Shown: piece after piece, positions 1 through 7,150 of the stretch | How positions within the stretch are numbered: the stretch's first letter is position 1 | How the letters are laid out: each line of letters opens with the position of its first letter | Source of the DNA: Rhodoferax sp. | GTDB lineage: Bacteria > Pseudomonadota > Gammaproteobacteria > Burkholderiales > Burkholderiaceae | Reading direction: 5' to 3' | Assembly: GCA_020048295.1 (NCBI GenBank) | Contig: JAIFMT010000189.1 | Span: 1-9,546 of the forward strand | DNA length: 9,546 bases | The notes under the pieces: generated by a model | Databases searched by the model: none | Told to the model about the DNA's origin: nothing | Seen by the model: only the letters and a program-made list of their open reading frames with translations | Position numbers and translations under genes: made by a program

Positions 1-1058
1 TTAACTTCCCGGTGGCGGTATGGGCCTGGAACGCCGCGCTGGCGCTGGTGTGCGGCGATGCGCTGATCTGGAAACCGTCTGAAAAAGCGCCTTTGTGCGC
101 GCTGGCGGTGCAGGCGCTGTTTGAGCAGGCGTGCCAGCGCTTCAACCAGCCCGAACTGACCCGTGACCTGTCGCAGGTGCTGTTAGGCCATGCCGATGTC
201 GGCCAGGCGCTGGTGGAGCAGCCGCACGTGGCGCTGATTTCTGCCACCGGTAGCACCCGCATGGGCCGCGCCGTGGGGCAGGCCGTGGCAGCGCGCTTTG
301 GCCGCAGCTTGCTCGAACTCGGTGGCAACAACGCCATCATCGTCGCCCCCAGTGCTGATCTGGACATGGCGGTGCGCGCCGTGGCATTTGCGGCGGTGGG
401 CACGGCCGGCCAGCGCTGCACCAGCGCGCGCCGGCTGATCGTGCATGCATCGGTCTATGACGCGCTGCTGCAGCGCCTCAAAAGTGCTTACACCCGTTTT
501 CAGGTCGGCCGGCCAGATGTGCCCGGCACGCTGCTGGGGCCGCTGATTGACCAAGCCGCTTTTGACGGCATGCAAGCCGCGCTGGTGCAGGCCATCGAGC
601 AAGGCGGCTGCGTGACCGGCGGTGAACGTGTGCTGCAAGATCAGTACCCGGATGCCTGGTACGTGCGCGCCGCACTGGTCGAGATGCCAGCGCAAACCAG
701 CGTGGTACAGCATGAAACCTTTGCCCCCATCCTGTATGTGCTGAAGTACCAGACGCTCACCGAGGCCATTGCAATCAATAACGCCGTGCCGCAGGGCCTG
801 TCATCAGCCATCTTCACCACCGACTTGCGCGAGGCCGAAACCTTCATGTCAGCCGCTGGCTCTGACTGCGGCATCGCCAACGTCAACATCGGCACTTCCG
901 GGGCCGAGATTGGCGGTGCCTTTGGCGGCGAAAAGGAAACCGGTGGCGGCCGCGAATCGGGCTCGGATGCCTGGCGCGCCTACATGCGCCGCGTAACCAA
1001 CACCATCAACTACTCCAGCGCTCTGCCGTTGGCCCAAGGGGTCAGGTTCGATATTTGA
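1..1058 (+). CDS. amaB: ALDH7-family aldehyde dehydrogenase, 5'-truncated by window edge (likely L-aminoadipate-semialdehyde / piperideine-6-carboxylate dehydrogenase)
   Basis: This NAD(P)+-dependent dehydrogenase likely oxidises alpha-aminoadipate semialdehyde (in equilibrium with piperideine-6-carboxylate) in lysine catabolism. The reading frame is already open at base 3 and begins NFPVAVWAWN, the Rossmann-side motif of ALDH7 enzymes, so about 150 N-terminal residues lie outside the window; 351 residues are visible. Seen directly: the cofactor-region WKPSEKAPL, the general-base glutamate in LELGGNN (fragment residue 105), and the catalytic cysteine in GQRCTS (fragment residue 139, codon 417-419). 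Near the C-terminus is GTSGAEIGGAFGGEKETGGG followed by RESGSDAWRAYMRR, which is diagnostic of the ALDH7/antiquitin group rather than generic ALDHs. The C-terminus is complete (LAQGVRFDI, stop TGA). No lysine-catabolism partner is visible downstream, so the substrate is inferred from family only. Another semialdehyde is possible. The symbol follows the Pseudomonas usage. Confidence 0.88.
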   Translation, partial: NFPVAVWAWNAALALVCGDALIWKPSEKAPLCALAVQALFEQACQRFNQPELTRDLSQVLLGHADVGQALVEQPHVALISATGSTRMGRAVGQAVAARFGRSLLELGGNNAIIVAPSADLDMAVRAVAFAAVGTAGQRCTSARRLIVHASVYDALLQRLKSAYTRFQVGRPDVPGTLLGPLIDQAAFDGMQAALVQAIEQGGCVTGGERVLQDQYPDAWYVRAALVEMPAQTSVVQHETFAPILYVLKYQTLTEAIAINNAVPQGLSSAIFTTDLREAETFMSAAGSDCGIANVNIGTSGAEIGGAFGGEKETGGGRESGSDAWRAYMRRVTNTINYSSALPLAQGVRFDI

Positions 1059-1364
1059 AATGTACTTGGCATGCCGCTGTCAAACCCGTGACGATCCTGG
1101 GCGCCAGCACAACCGGGTGGCGCATCGTCAACATGACGGGCTGGACCGTCGCGGATGCCACCACCACGCGCCACAACGTGTGGGCAAGATGCACAGCATA
1201 AAAGCCGGATTGGCATCGACTTCAGTGCCTATTCCCTTGCTGGCGACTGCCCATTGATTAAGCAAAAGCTTGCGTTTTTATTTCAGATCAACGACACTTG
1301 CGCCCTTGGAAGTTCGGGTTAACCCGAAGGGCGGCTGATAAACAAGTGGGCAGTGACTAAAAAA
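1059..1364. other. Gene-poor stretch between aldehyde dehydrogenase and ribonuclease genes
   Basis: About 300 bases without a convincing gene. One frame running on from about 1061 to a TAA near 1199 reads KPVTILGASTTGWRIVNMTG with codon use like its neighbours, but it has no clear start and no family I recognise. It may be the remnant of a lost gene. Around 1260-1290 a weak hairpin (AAGC-AAAA-GCTT) is followed by a T-rich tract and could end transcription of the dehydrogenase gene, though the stem is short. A perfect 16-bp palindrome sits at 1313-1328. I see no good sigma70 promoter; GATAAA at 1337-1342 is a poor -10 candidate without a matching -35. Confidence 0.45.
1313..1328. promoter_or_regulatory. 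Perfect 16-bp palindrome, candidate operator
   Basis: TTCGGGTTAACCCGAA is a perfect inverted repeat with no loop, centred between 1320 and 1321, about 25-37 bases before the possible ribonuclease starts. An uninterrupted palindrome of this size is the form expected for a dimeric repressor site. No run of T follows it, so it is not a terminator. The regulator is unknown, and the role is inferred from shape and position only. Confidence 0.4.
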
Positions 1365-1805
1365 ATGCATCCAATGGTATCTGTGATAGCGCGGTGGAAG
1401 AGGGTCAAGTCAGTGCTCGCTGGCTTTGCTTTTGCAGCCACGCTGGTCGCCACGGCGATGCTGGCAACGGTGGCGATGGGCCCGGCGCAAGCCAGAGCAC
1501 CGGCATCCCAGTCTGCGCAGGAGTTGATCGGGCTGGCCGAATTGCCCCCCCAGGGCCAGCAGGTTTATGCCCTGATTCTGCAAGGCGGGCCATTTGCGAG
1601 CGAGCGAGATGGCACGATGTTTGGTAATCGCGAGCGTTTGTTGCCCATCAAAAAAAAGGGTTTTTACCTGGAGTACACCGTTCCGACCCCCGGACTGAAA
1701 CACCGCGGTGTACGGCGCATTGTTTGTGGCGGCCAGCCGCGCCGGCCCGATGTTTGTTATTACACGGCCGATCATTACGAGAGTTTTCGCAAGATCGTTC
1801 CCTGA
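1365..1805 (+). CDS. Secreted guanyl-specific ribonuclease (RNase Sa / N1-T1 / barnase superfamily)
   Basis: An exported endoribonuclease expected to cleave single-stranded RNA after guanosine through a 2',3'-cyclic phosphate. With the ATG at 1365 it has 146 residues. A Sec signal peptide covers about 1-43: a basic stretch RWKRVKS, a hydrophobic core, then AQA as cleavage site. This leaves a mature domain of about 100 residues, the usual size. The domain aligns by eye to Streptomyces RNase Sa. Matching positions are the guanine-binding Glu in GNRERLLP (about E90), the catalytic base in LEYTVPTPG (about E103), arginines in KHRGVRRI (about R114 and R118) and the catalytic His in TADHYESF (about H137). 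Two cysteines (about 121 and 131) flank a small insertion and may pair in the periplasm. GTG 1353 and ATG 1374 are other possible starts; none has a good ribosome binding site. The next gene encodes a barstar inhibitor, which supports the call. Confidence 0.88.
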   Translation: MHPMVSVIARWKRVKSVLAGFAFAATLVATAMLATVAMGPAQARAPASQSAQELIGLAELPPQGQQVYALILQGGPFASERDGTMFGNRERLLPIKKKGFYLEYTVPTPGLKHRGVRRIVCGGQPRRPDVCYYTADHYESFRKIVP

Positions 1806-1826
1806 TTTGAATTTTTGTTTGAACAT

Positions 1827-1833
1827 AAGAGAG
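1827..1833 (+). promoter_or_regulatory. Ribosome binding site of the barstar gene
   Basis: AAGAGAG lies in the 31-base gap after the ribonuclease stop and before three clustered in-frame ATGs (1834, 1837, 1843). Spacing rules out 1834 and allows 1837 or 1843. The site suggests that the inhibitor is translated independently but from the same transcript as the ribonuclease. Confidence 0.45.
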
Positions 1834-1836
1834 ATG

Positions 1837-2286
1837 ATGACCATGCCACTTGACCAATCCACCCTCAGTGCGCCTGCTGGCACTGCAGATTTGCCCTTGC
1901 GCGGCATCCGGCCCAACATCGTGCAGTCCATCCGCGCGTTCCGGGTGCAGGAATTGCAGGAAGCCGCGCAGGCGCTGGGCCACCACTTTTTGTACGCTGA
2001 CCTGGGCGATGCACAGTGCAAGCAGGATATTCTGGACATGATCGGCCAGCAGTTCATGCTGACCGTTGCCGTAGGTAAAAATTTTGACTCGCTGTACGAC
2101 AGCATCACCGACCCGGTGCACAAATCAGGCCCTCAGCCCGGGTTTGTGGTGGTACTCGAGCACATTCCTGCCAACACCAAGTTTGACAAGGAAGCACGCG
2201 AGCAGTTGCTGGACATCTTCCGCGACGCAGCCGACTACTGGGGGGACCGAAAGATACCCTTCCGGTGCTTTTATTCTTTTCCGTAG
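1837..2286 (+). CDS. Barstar-family ribonuclease inhibitor
   Basis: A cytoplasmic inhibitor expected to bind and block the active site of barnase/RNase Sa-type enzymes, here the product of the gene just upstream. From ATG 1837 it has 149 residues with no signal peptide. The barstar fold spans about residues 33-149. The inhibitor helix appears as VGKNFDSLYDSITD: D84 and D88 align with the barnase-binding Asp35 and Asp39 of barstar, and Y87 with Trp38. IFRDAADYW places D130 at the Glu76 position, and KIPFRCFYSF forms the last strand. The RGIRPNIVQSIRAF segment (about 22-35) precedes the classic domain. The frame ends at TAG 2284-2286, right after TCT TTT CCG, while the -1 frame stays open and coding-like for 61 more codons. 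The C-terminus may therefore be cut short by a one-base loss, or extended by slippage. The classic domain is complete, so inhibition is likely intact. Confidence 0.87.
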   Translation: MTMPLDQSTLSAPAGTADLPLRGIRPNIVQSIRAFRVQELQEAAQALGHHFLYADLGDAQCKQDILDMIGQQFMLTVAVGKNFDSLYDSITDPVHKSGPQPGFVVVLEHIPANTKFDKEAREQLLDIFRDAADYWGDRKIPFRCFYSFP

Positions 2287-2465
2287 CCCGTTCTGCACAC
2301 ACCAGCCAAGCAGAACGGGCGAACGAGGCACACGACGCAGCTCATCCGATTGAAGTTTTGACCGAAAACGGCGAAAAAATGCCGACGGATAAACTGCTCG
2401 ACATTTCGCCACAAGCACTGCGCATGAGCAGCCCTTTCAACGCGGGTTACTGGATGTCTGCCTGA
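2280..2465 (+). other. Coding-like -1-frame continuation of the barstar gene
   Basis: Reading from 2280 in the -1 frame gives 61 codons to TGA 2463-2465. Codon choice resembles the neighbouring genes, and the protein-like segments include HPIEVLTENGEKMPTDKLL and RMSSPFNAGYWMSA. No convincing start of its own is visible: the first in-frame start is a GTG at 2265 inside the barstar gene without a binding site. It joins barstar naturally if the T-run 2277-2280 held five T instead of four, giving FYSFSVAR. It is either a C-terminal tail lost by a one-base deletion, a product of -1 slippage at TTT, or a sequencing error. A separate small gene is less likely. Confidence 0.5.
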
Positions 2466-2487
2466 ACCGGCCAGGCTAATTGCCCGC

Positions 2488-2525
2488 AAAAAAAGCCTGA
2501 CGGTTAGCCGCTCAGGCTTTTTTTT
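2488..2525. terminator. Bidirectional intrinsic terminator between barstar and rsmA
   Basis: Seven A plus GCCTGA (2488-2500) pair with TCAGGC plus a T-run (2512-2525), giving a 13-bp stem. The core between them can pair further as CGG-TTAG-CCG. The A-run on one side and T-run on the other give a U-tract in both directions, so it can end both the RNase/barstar transcript and the lptD-surA-rsmA transcript. The rsmA stop codon (2514-2512 on the minus strand) lies inside the right arm of the stem. Confidence 0.9.
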
Positions 2526-3294
2526 CGACGGCCTGCAAGGCCAGCGCCAGGTAGTCTGCCACGGATACCTCTTCAGCGCGGCGTTGCACGTTGAAGCTGC
2601 CGGCGAAATTCCGGGCCTCCAGCCAGCGCCCCAGTGTGTGACGAAGGAGCTTGCGGCGCTGGCTGAAGGCCACTTGGACCAGTTCACTCAGCAGCGCCAC
2701 ATTGACCACCGCAGGCTGCGCGTGCGGCACCATGCGAACCACGGCGCTGTCCACCCGTGGTGGCGGATCAAAGCTTTGCGGTGGCACCAGCAACACGTTT
2801 TCCATGGCATAGCGCCATTGCAGCATGACGCTTAGACGGCCATAGGCGGCGGTGGCCGGGCGCGCCACCATGCGATCGATGACTTCCCGTTGCAACATGA
2901 AATGCTGGTCTTCGATGACTGCTACGTGGTTTAGCAAATGAAACAAAATGGGTGTGGAGATGTTGTAGGGCAAGTTGCCAACGACTCTGATCTTTGTAGC
3001 TTTTAGCCCAAGCGCCACCTGCGAAAAGTCCACTTTGAGTACATCAGATTCGATGACTTGCAACTGCCCGTGGGCGCGCAGCTGGCGGGCCAGATCGCGG
3101 TCGAGTTCGATCACCGTCAGGGCACCCAGGCGCTCCACCAGCGGTTGCGTCAGCGCCGCCAGACCCGGGCCAATTTCGACCATGGGCTGGCCGGCACGCG
3201 GGTCAATGGCGGCCACGATGGCATCAATGACACCGCCATCGACCAGAAAATGCTGGCCAAAGCGCTTGCGCGGGATGTGCTGACCGGCTTTCAA
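2512..3294 (-). CDS. rsmA: 16S rRNA (adenine1518-N6/adenine1519-N6)-dimethyltransferase RsmA (KsgA)
   Basis: This S-adenosylmethionine-dependent enzyme dimethylates two adjacent adenines in the 3'-terminal hairpin of 16S rRNA late in small-subunit assembly. From TTG 3294 it has 260 residues, the usual size. It starts with [12 protein letters not shown], the conserved N-terminal RKRFGQHFL motif. SAM-binding motif I is [11 protein letters not shown] (39-49), the acidic loop is VIELDRDLA (61-69), and ESDVL follows at 82-86. The catalytic motif IV is GNLPYNIS (106-113). The C-terminal part has the [10 protein letters not shown] and [12 protein letters not shown] helices. I chose TTG because the family begins almost directly at this motif. 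An in-frame ATG at 3333 would add 13 odd residues and overlap surA by 29 bases. The stop is only 10 bases away, so rsmA is in one operon with surA and lptD. Its own stop codon sits in the terminator stem. Confidence 0.95.
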   Translation of the reverse strand: MKAGQHIPRKRFGQHFLVDGGVIDAIVAAIDPRAGQPMVEIGPGLAALTQPLVERLGALTVIELDRDLARQLRAHGQLQVIESDVLKVDFSQVALGLKATKIRVVGNLPYNISTPILFHLLNHVAVIEDQHFMLQREVIDRMVARPATAAYGRLSVMLQWRYAMENVLLVPPQSFDPPPRVDSAVVRMVPHAQPAVVNVALLSELVQVAFSQRRKLLRHTLGRWLEARNFAGSFNVQRRAEEVSVADYLALALQAVEKKA

Positions 3295-3304
3295 AACCCG
3301 GCTT

Positions 3305-4690
3305 TCACAGTGGCGGTTCGCGCATTTCCACATACGCGCGGGCACGCACCTCTTGTGCCCAGCTTTGGTAAGTCTCGGCGGCCTTTTTCTCGTGCAGCAT
3401 GGCGCGCACCGCTTCACGCTGCTGCTCAGGTGTCAGCGACGCCTTGCGGCGCTCTTGCAATTGGATCAGGTGAACGCCAAAACGTGACACCAGCGGATCG
3501 CTGATGTCACCTGGGGCCAGCCGGTTCATGGCATCCTCAAACTCGGGCACAAACATACCCGGGCTGGCCCAACCCAGATCACCGCCGCGCGATGCGCTGC
3601 CATCGGCGGAATGCTGCCGCGCCAGCTCTGCAAAATCTGCCTTGCCCGCCAGCACTTGTCGTTTGAAATCAGCCAGCTTTTGGCGTGCCTGATCCGCGCT
3701 GAAGGTGGCGTTGGGTAACAACAATATGTGCCGTGCATGGCTTTGCGTCACGGCCATCGTCGGCGCGTCGGTGTTGATCTTTTCCACCACTTTGAGCACA
3801 TGAAAACCCGCTGGCGAACGCACCAGCGGCGCCACATCGCCCACGCCCAATGGCAGCGTGGCCTGCACAAACAGCTCCGGGTAGCGGCTGGCCGGGCGCA
3901 GCCCGAGTTGCCCGCCATTGGCCACGTCGGAGGCCTCAGAGAACTCTCGCACCAGCGCGGCAAAATCTTCGCCGGCGCGCGCGCGCTCCAGCACCCGCGT
4001 TGCCCGTGCATGCAATGCCTGCACCTGCACAACGCTGGCCGACTCCGGCACGGCCACCAGAATCTGCGCCAGGTTGAGCTGCAGCGCGCCAAGGTCTTGT
4101 GTCGAGGTCTGCTGCCTCTGGAATTGCGTCACTTCCTGATCGCTAACCCGCACCCGCGACTCGACCTCGCGCTCACGCAGGCGCTGTAGCAAAATCTGGT
4201 CGGCCAATCCAGCTCTGAACTGCTTGACGGTCTGGCCATCGCGCACCACCCGGCGGTGCAGTTCAGCCACATCAAACTGGTTTTGCAAGGCAATGGATTG
4301 TTCTGCCTGGTCGATGGCGGCCTCGTCTGCCTTGAGGCCGGTCTCGTGCGCCACCTGCAACTGTGCCTTGCGGTTGATCAGTCCTTCAAGCACCTCGGCC
4401 GCCAGCGCTGGCACGTTGGGCGGTGGGCGGTTTTGCTGCGCCAGCTGCTGCATGATGCGCGCCACCTCGAGTCGCACCTGGTTGTTGGTGATGGGCTCGG
4501 AATTGACCACCGCCACAATGAAATCAGCCTGGGCTTTCACGCTGCCAGCAGGTGCCGGTGCAGCGGTGGCAGGCAGCGGGCTAGCCGGTAGCCGCAGCTC
4601 CTGCGAATGGGCCGGCAATGCATTCGCCATCAGCAATAGCAGGGCAAGGGTCAATGGTTTCAGGCGGTAAGTCATGGTCTGTTCATTCAT
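3305..4690 (-). CDS. surA: Periplasmic chaperone / peptidyl-prolyl isomerase SurA
   Basis: A periplasmic chaperone that escorts unfolded outer-membrane proteins, LptD among them, to the BAM complex. It has 461 residues from ATG 4690. The signal peptide is about 1-29 (YRLK, then the core [13 protein letters not shown], cleavage near AHS-Q). The N-terminal chaperone domain runs from [17 protein letters not shown] to about residue 185. Parvulin domain 1 is about 204-304 ([15 protein letters not shown] to GFHVLKVVE). Parvulin domain 2 is about 317-413 ([40 protein letters not shown]). A C-terminal helix to residue 461 packs with the N-domain in this family. The start overlaps the lptD stop by 8 bases (ATGAATGA), which suggests translational coupling. 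ATG 4675 is a possible shorter start that keeps the signal peptide. A low-complexity Ala/Pro linker follows the signal peptide. Confidence 0.95.
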   Translation of the reverse strand: MNEQTMTYRLKPLTLALLLLMANALPAHSQELRLPASPLPATAAPAPAGSVKAQADFIVAVVNSEPITNNQVRLEVARIMQQLAQQNRPPPNVPALAAEVLEGLINRKAQLQVAHETGLKADEAAIDQAEQSIALQNQFDVAELHRRVVRDGQTVKQFRAGLADQILLQRLREREVESRVRVSDQEVTQFQRQQTSTQDLGALQLNLAQILVAVPESASVVQVQALHARATRVLERARAGEDFAALVREFSEASDVANGGQLGLRPASRYPELFVQATLPLGVGDVAPLVRSPAGFHVLKVVEKINTDAPTMAVTQSHARHILLLPNATFSADQARQKLADFKRQVLAGKADFAELARQHSADGSASRGGDLGWASPGMFVPEFEDAMNRLAPGDISDPLVSRFGVHLIQLQERRKASLTPEQQREAVRAMLHEKKAAETYQSWAQEVRARAYVEMREPPL

Positions 4691-7049
4691 AGTTACTGAA
4701 ACGGCTTGGCTGGCTGGACGGCGAACGCAAGGTCTGATAGTTGGGGATATTGCTTTGCAGCGATTTGAGCGGGTTCACGCCGAGCCGGGAAAACCCGACA
4801 AATTCGAGCTGAAACATGATGCTTTCGGTGGCGCTGATGGTACTGGTTTGCAGCCGCTGCAGCACGATGCGGCCGAGCCAGCAGCCGGCGTCGTATTCAA
4901 AACCCAGCAAAGAATCAACCAGCTTGCGGTCCTGCATGCTGTAGTTCAACCGGCCCACGCTGTACCAGCGGCCACTGCCCTGGCCTTCGCCCAGTCCCTG
5001 GTTTTGACCGCGATCACCCCACAAATCGGCCACTGGCCATTGCCAGCTCAGGTCGAGCTGTTCGCTGGAATCGCGCTGAAAACGGTAGGCCAGGCTGACT
5101 GTGCGCAAGCGACCGGGGCTGTAGCGCCCGCTCAGCGTGGAGCGCACCGACTCCCGGGTTTGCGGATTGAACTGCACGGCCGCGTCAAAACCCCAGCGGG
5201 GATCCCAGTTGATGCTGCCGCCAAACAGCACATCACTGATGCGGTCCGTGCCAGGTGTGCCGCCGGGCAGCGTGACGCGCTGGTCCTGAAAACGCAGCCG
5301 CTGCGCCATGCCGATGCGTGCCACCTCGGCACCGTTGTCGGGATTGAGATAGCGGCTGGTCACCCCCAGGGTCAGCAGGTTGCTGTCTGAAATACGGTCA
5401 TTGCCAACAAAATCGTTTTCCGAGTAAATGGTGGATAAATTGAAATCACGTTCGCCGGAGTCGTACACCGGCAGCAAATGCTGGTCGCGGTAAGGCGTGT
5501 TGACATAAAAGGCACGCGGCTCCAGCGTCTGGCGCAAGCTGCGGCCAAACAGCGTGGTGTCGCGCTCAAACACCAGGCCGCTGTCAACGCTCAGCGTCGG
5601 CAGCACGCGGGTGAAATGGGTTTCGCCGGTGGCCAGCGGCGTGTCCAGCTGATAGTTGCTGGCGTGCAGCTGCAGCTTGGGTATCACAAAGCCACTGGGC
5701 AGCTGCCACGGGCGGCTCACTTGCAGCAGGGAAAACAGACGCTGCCCATTGGGCTGGCCAGTGAGCGTGCTGTCGGAGGCAAAGTGGGTGTAATCGGCAT
5801 CCACCGACAGATTGACACCCTGCCAGCCATTGTGGACATAGCGCGTGGCCAACTGCGGCAGGCGATCAAAAGGCGGAATGATCGGTGCGGTCACATCTTG
5901 CAGTGTTTGCCATTGCAGCGCACGCAGCGTGCTGCTGAACGGCCCGTTGGACCAGGTCAGCGTGGCATCGGCCGCCAGCAGGCGCTGCGTCAGCGAACCG
6001 TCGGTACGACTGAAATCACGCCAATAGTTGTCGTCGCTGACGCGGTTGAGGTTGAGGTTCAGGGTCAAGCCGCTGTCGCTCCAACCACTCTTGAGGTGGC
6101 CTTGGTGCTGCAGGTTCAGCCCCCAGCGGGCTTCGTCGCGCAGCGTATCGGCGGGCATCCAGTCCAGTCGCGCCCGGCCGGCAAAGTCGCTTTCCAGGTA
6201 GCGCAGTTCGCCGGCCAGGTTGACACCCCGGTTGCTCATCAGCGTGGGCGTGAAAGTGGCATCGCGGTTGGCTGCGATATTCCAGTAATAGGGCACGGCC
6301 AGCTCGGAGCCATTGACATTGTCAAGCCCCACGGTGGGCGGCAAAAAGCCCGATTTGCGCTGATCACTCAGCGGAAAAGTCAGGTAGGGCACCGGTAGCA
6401 GCGGCACCCCCTTGAAACTCAGCAACGCCCCGGTCGCCGTGCCGGTGTCTTCGGCCTGGTCCAGGCTCAGGCTGCTGGCTTTGAGAATCCAGTCGGGCAG
6501 CCAGTCGGGTCCGGGCAGGCGCTTGCAGGTGGTGTAGGTGGCGTTGTGAATGATTGCGTGCTGCTCATCGAGAAAATCCACCCGATCGGCCTCGCCGTGC
6601 GCCTGGTTGCGCAGAAACTGGTAGCTCGGTTCGTTGAAAAACCCTTCAAACGCATCCACCCGCAGCTCCAGCAGCGGTCCCTCATAGACGTTACCGGCAC
6701 GGTTGATGCGGACATGGCCGCTGGCCCGGGCGGTATCGGTGCGCTGGTCGTATTCCAGCCGGTCGGCTTTGATGACCATGTCGGCCTTGCGCAGCTCGGC
6801 GTTGCCTTCGACTACGGTGTCCTGGTCAGGGTGGCCGGTAATCTGATTGCCAAAAACGAAGGTCGGCATAGCGCGTCGGGCGGCCGGATCGATGCGCTCT
6901 TGCAGCAGCGGGCTGCTTTTGAGTGACGTACCCTCCACCGACTGCGCCTGCGCCAGCGGGCCAAGCAAGGAGGCACTGGCCACCCAGACTGGCAAACGCC
7001 AGCCACTGCGCCTGACTCTGGCACAACAGTCAAACTTCAGAAGGCGCAT
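4683..7049 (-). CDS. lptD: LPS-assembly outer-membrane protein LptD (OstA/Imp)
   Basis: The outer-membrane beta-barrel that, with the LptE lipoprotein, inserts lipopolysaccharide into the outer leaflet. From ATG 7049 it has 788 residues. The signal peptide is 1-35 (basic ARVRRSGWR, hydrophobic core, cleavage at AQA-Q). The LptA-like beta-jellyroll domain is about 78-180 (VVEGNAELRKADMVIKADRL, YEGPLLELRVDAFEGFF). From about 200 the LptD barrel domain begins (KGVPLLPVPYLTFPLSDQRK, SGFLPPTVGL), ending in aromatic-rich strands and a tail after GFSRLG. The mature protein has only two cysteines, C175 in TYTTCKR and C723 in DAGCWLG, near the E. coli 173 and 724/725 positions, so one interdomain disulfide is likely. 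The open frame could run back to 7277, but that part lies antisense to amgK and precedes the signal peptide. It is first gene of the lptD-surA-rsmA operon. Confidence 0.95.
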   Translation of the reverse strand: MRLLKFDCCARVRRSGWRLPVWVASASLLGPLAQAQSVEGTSLKSSPLLQERIDPAARRAMPTFVFGNQITGHPDQDTVVEGNAELRKADMVIKADRLEYDQRTDTARASGHVRINRAGNVYEGPLLELRVDAFEGFFNEPSYQFLRNQAHGEADRVDFLDEQHAIIHNATYTTCKRLPGPDWLPDWILKASSLSLDQAEDTGTATGALLSFKGVPLLPVPYLTFPLSDQRKSGFLPPTVGLDNVNGSELAVPYYWNIAANRDATFTPTLMSNRGVNLAGELRYLESDFAGRARLDWMPADTLRDEARWGLNLQHQGHLKSGWSDSGLTLNLNLNRVSDDNYWRDFSRTDGSLTQRLLAADATLTWSNGPFSSTLRALQWQTLQDVTAPIIPPFDRLPQLATRYVHNGWQGVNLSVDADYTHFASDSTLTGQPNGQRLFSLLQVSRPWQLPSGFVIPKLQLHASNYQLDTPLATGETHFTRVLPTLSVDSGLVFERDTTLFGRSLRQTLEPRAFYVNTPYRDQHLLPVYDSGERDFNLSTIYSENDFVGNDRISDSNLLTLGVTSRYLNPDNGAEVARIGMAQRLRFQDQRVTLPGGTPGTDRISDVLFGGSINWDPRWGFDAAVQFNPQTRESVRSTLSGRYSPGRLRTVSLAYRFQRDSSEQLDLSWQWPVADLWGDRGQNQGLGEGQGSGRWYSVGRLNYSMQDRKLVDSLLGFEYDAGCWLGRIVLQRLQTSTISATESIMFQLEFVGFSRLGVNPLKSLQSNIPNYQTLRSPSSQPSRFSNYE

Positions 7050-7150
7050 GAAACAAGGTGCTGGGACAGACGGGCATTGGAAAGAGTGACAAAGACGAAG
7101 CAGTTGCACAACCCAAGGCGTGGCAGCCGGGTTTGTAGAATGGATTATCC
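7050..7150. promoter_or_regulatory. Divergent promoter region between lptD and amgK
   Basis: The 101 bases must hold start signals for both divergent genes. On the plus strand TAGAAT at 7136-7141 is a good -10 match but has no proper -35 at 16-18 bases. If used, transcription would begin almost at the amgK ATG. TTGCAC at 7104-7109 is too far away (26 bases) to pair with it. On the minus strand I see only weak boxes. Neither gene has a clear Shine-Dalgarno sequence here. The assignment rests on gene layout. Confidence 0.4.

Noticed and set aside
1708..1836. Upstream in-frame extension of barstar into the RNase gene
   Set aside because: It would overlap the 3' end of the ribonuclease in another frame and encodes nothing barstar-like; a ribosome site and ATGs occur at 1827-1845.
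1410..2123. A 237-codon minus-strand open frame across the RNase and barstar genes
   Set aside because: The plus strand encodes two recognised families with conserved catalytic motifs here; the minus frame has no recognisable features.
2985..3020. AT-richer patch in rsmA (TTTGTAGCTTTTAGCCCAAG) loosely like the intergenic element at 8251-8298
   Set aside because: Similarity is partial, without the hairpin, and the RsmA protein has about normal length across it before GNLPYN.
5478..6398. A 306-codon plus-strand open frame within lptD
   Set aside because: It is Gln/Val/Ala-rich antisense of the LptD barrel, with no recognisable domain or ribosome site.
7104..7141. TTGCAC and TAGAAT as a sigma70 promoter for amgK
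   Set aside because: The 26-base spacing is far from the 16-18 needed, so the two cannot act as one promoter.
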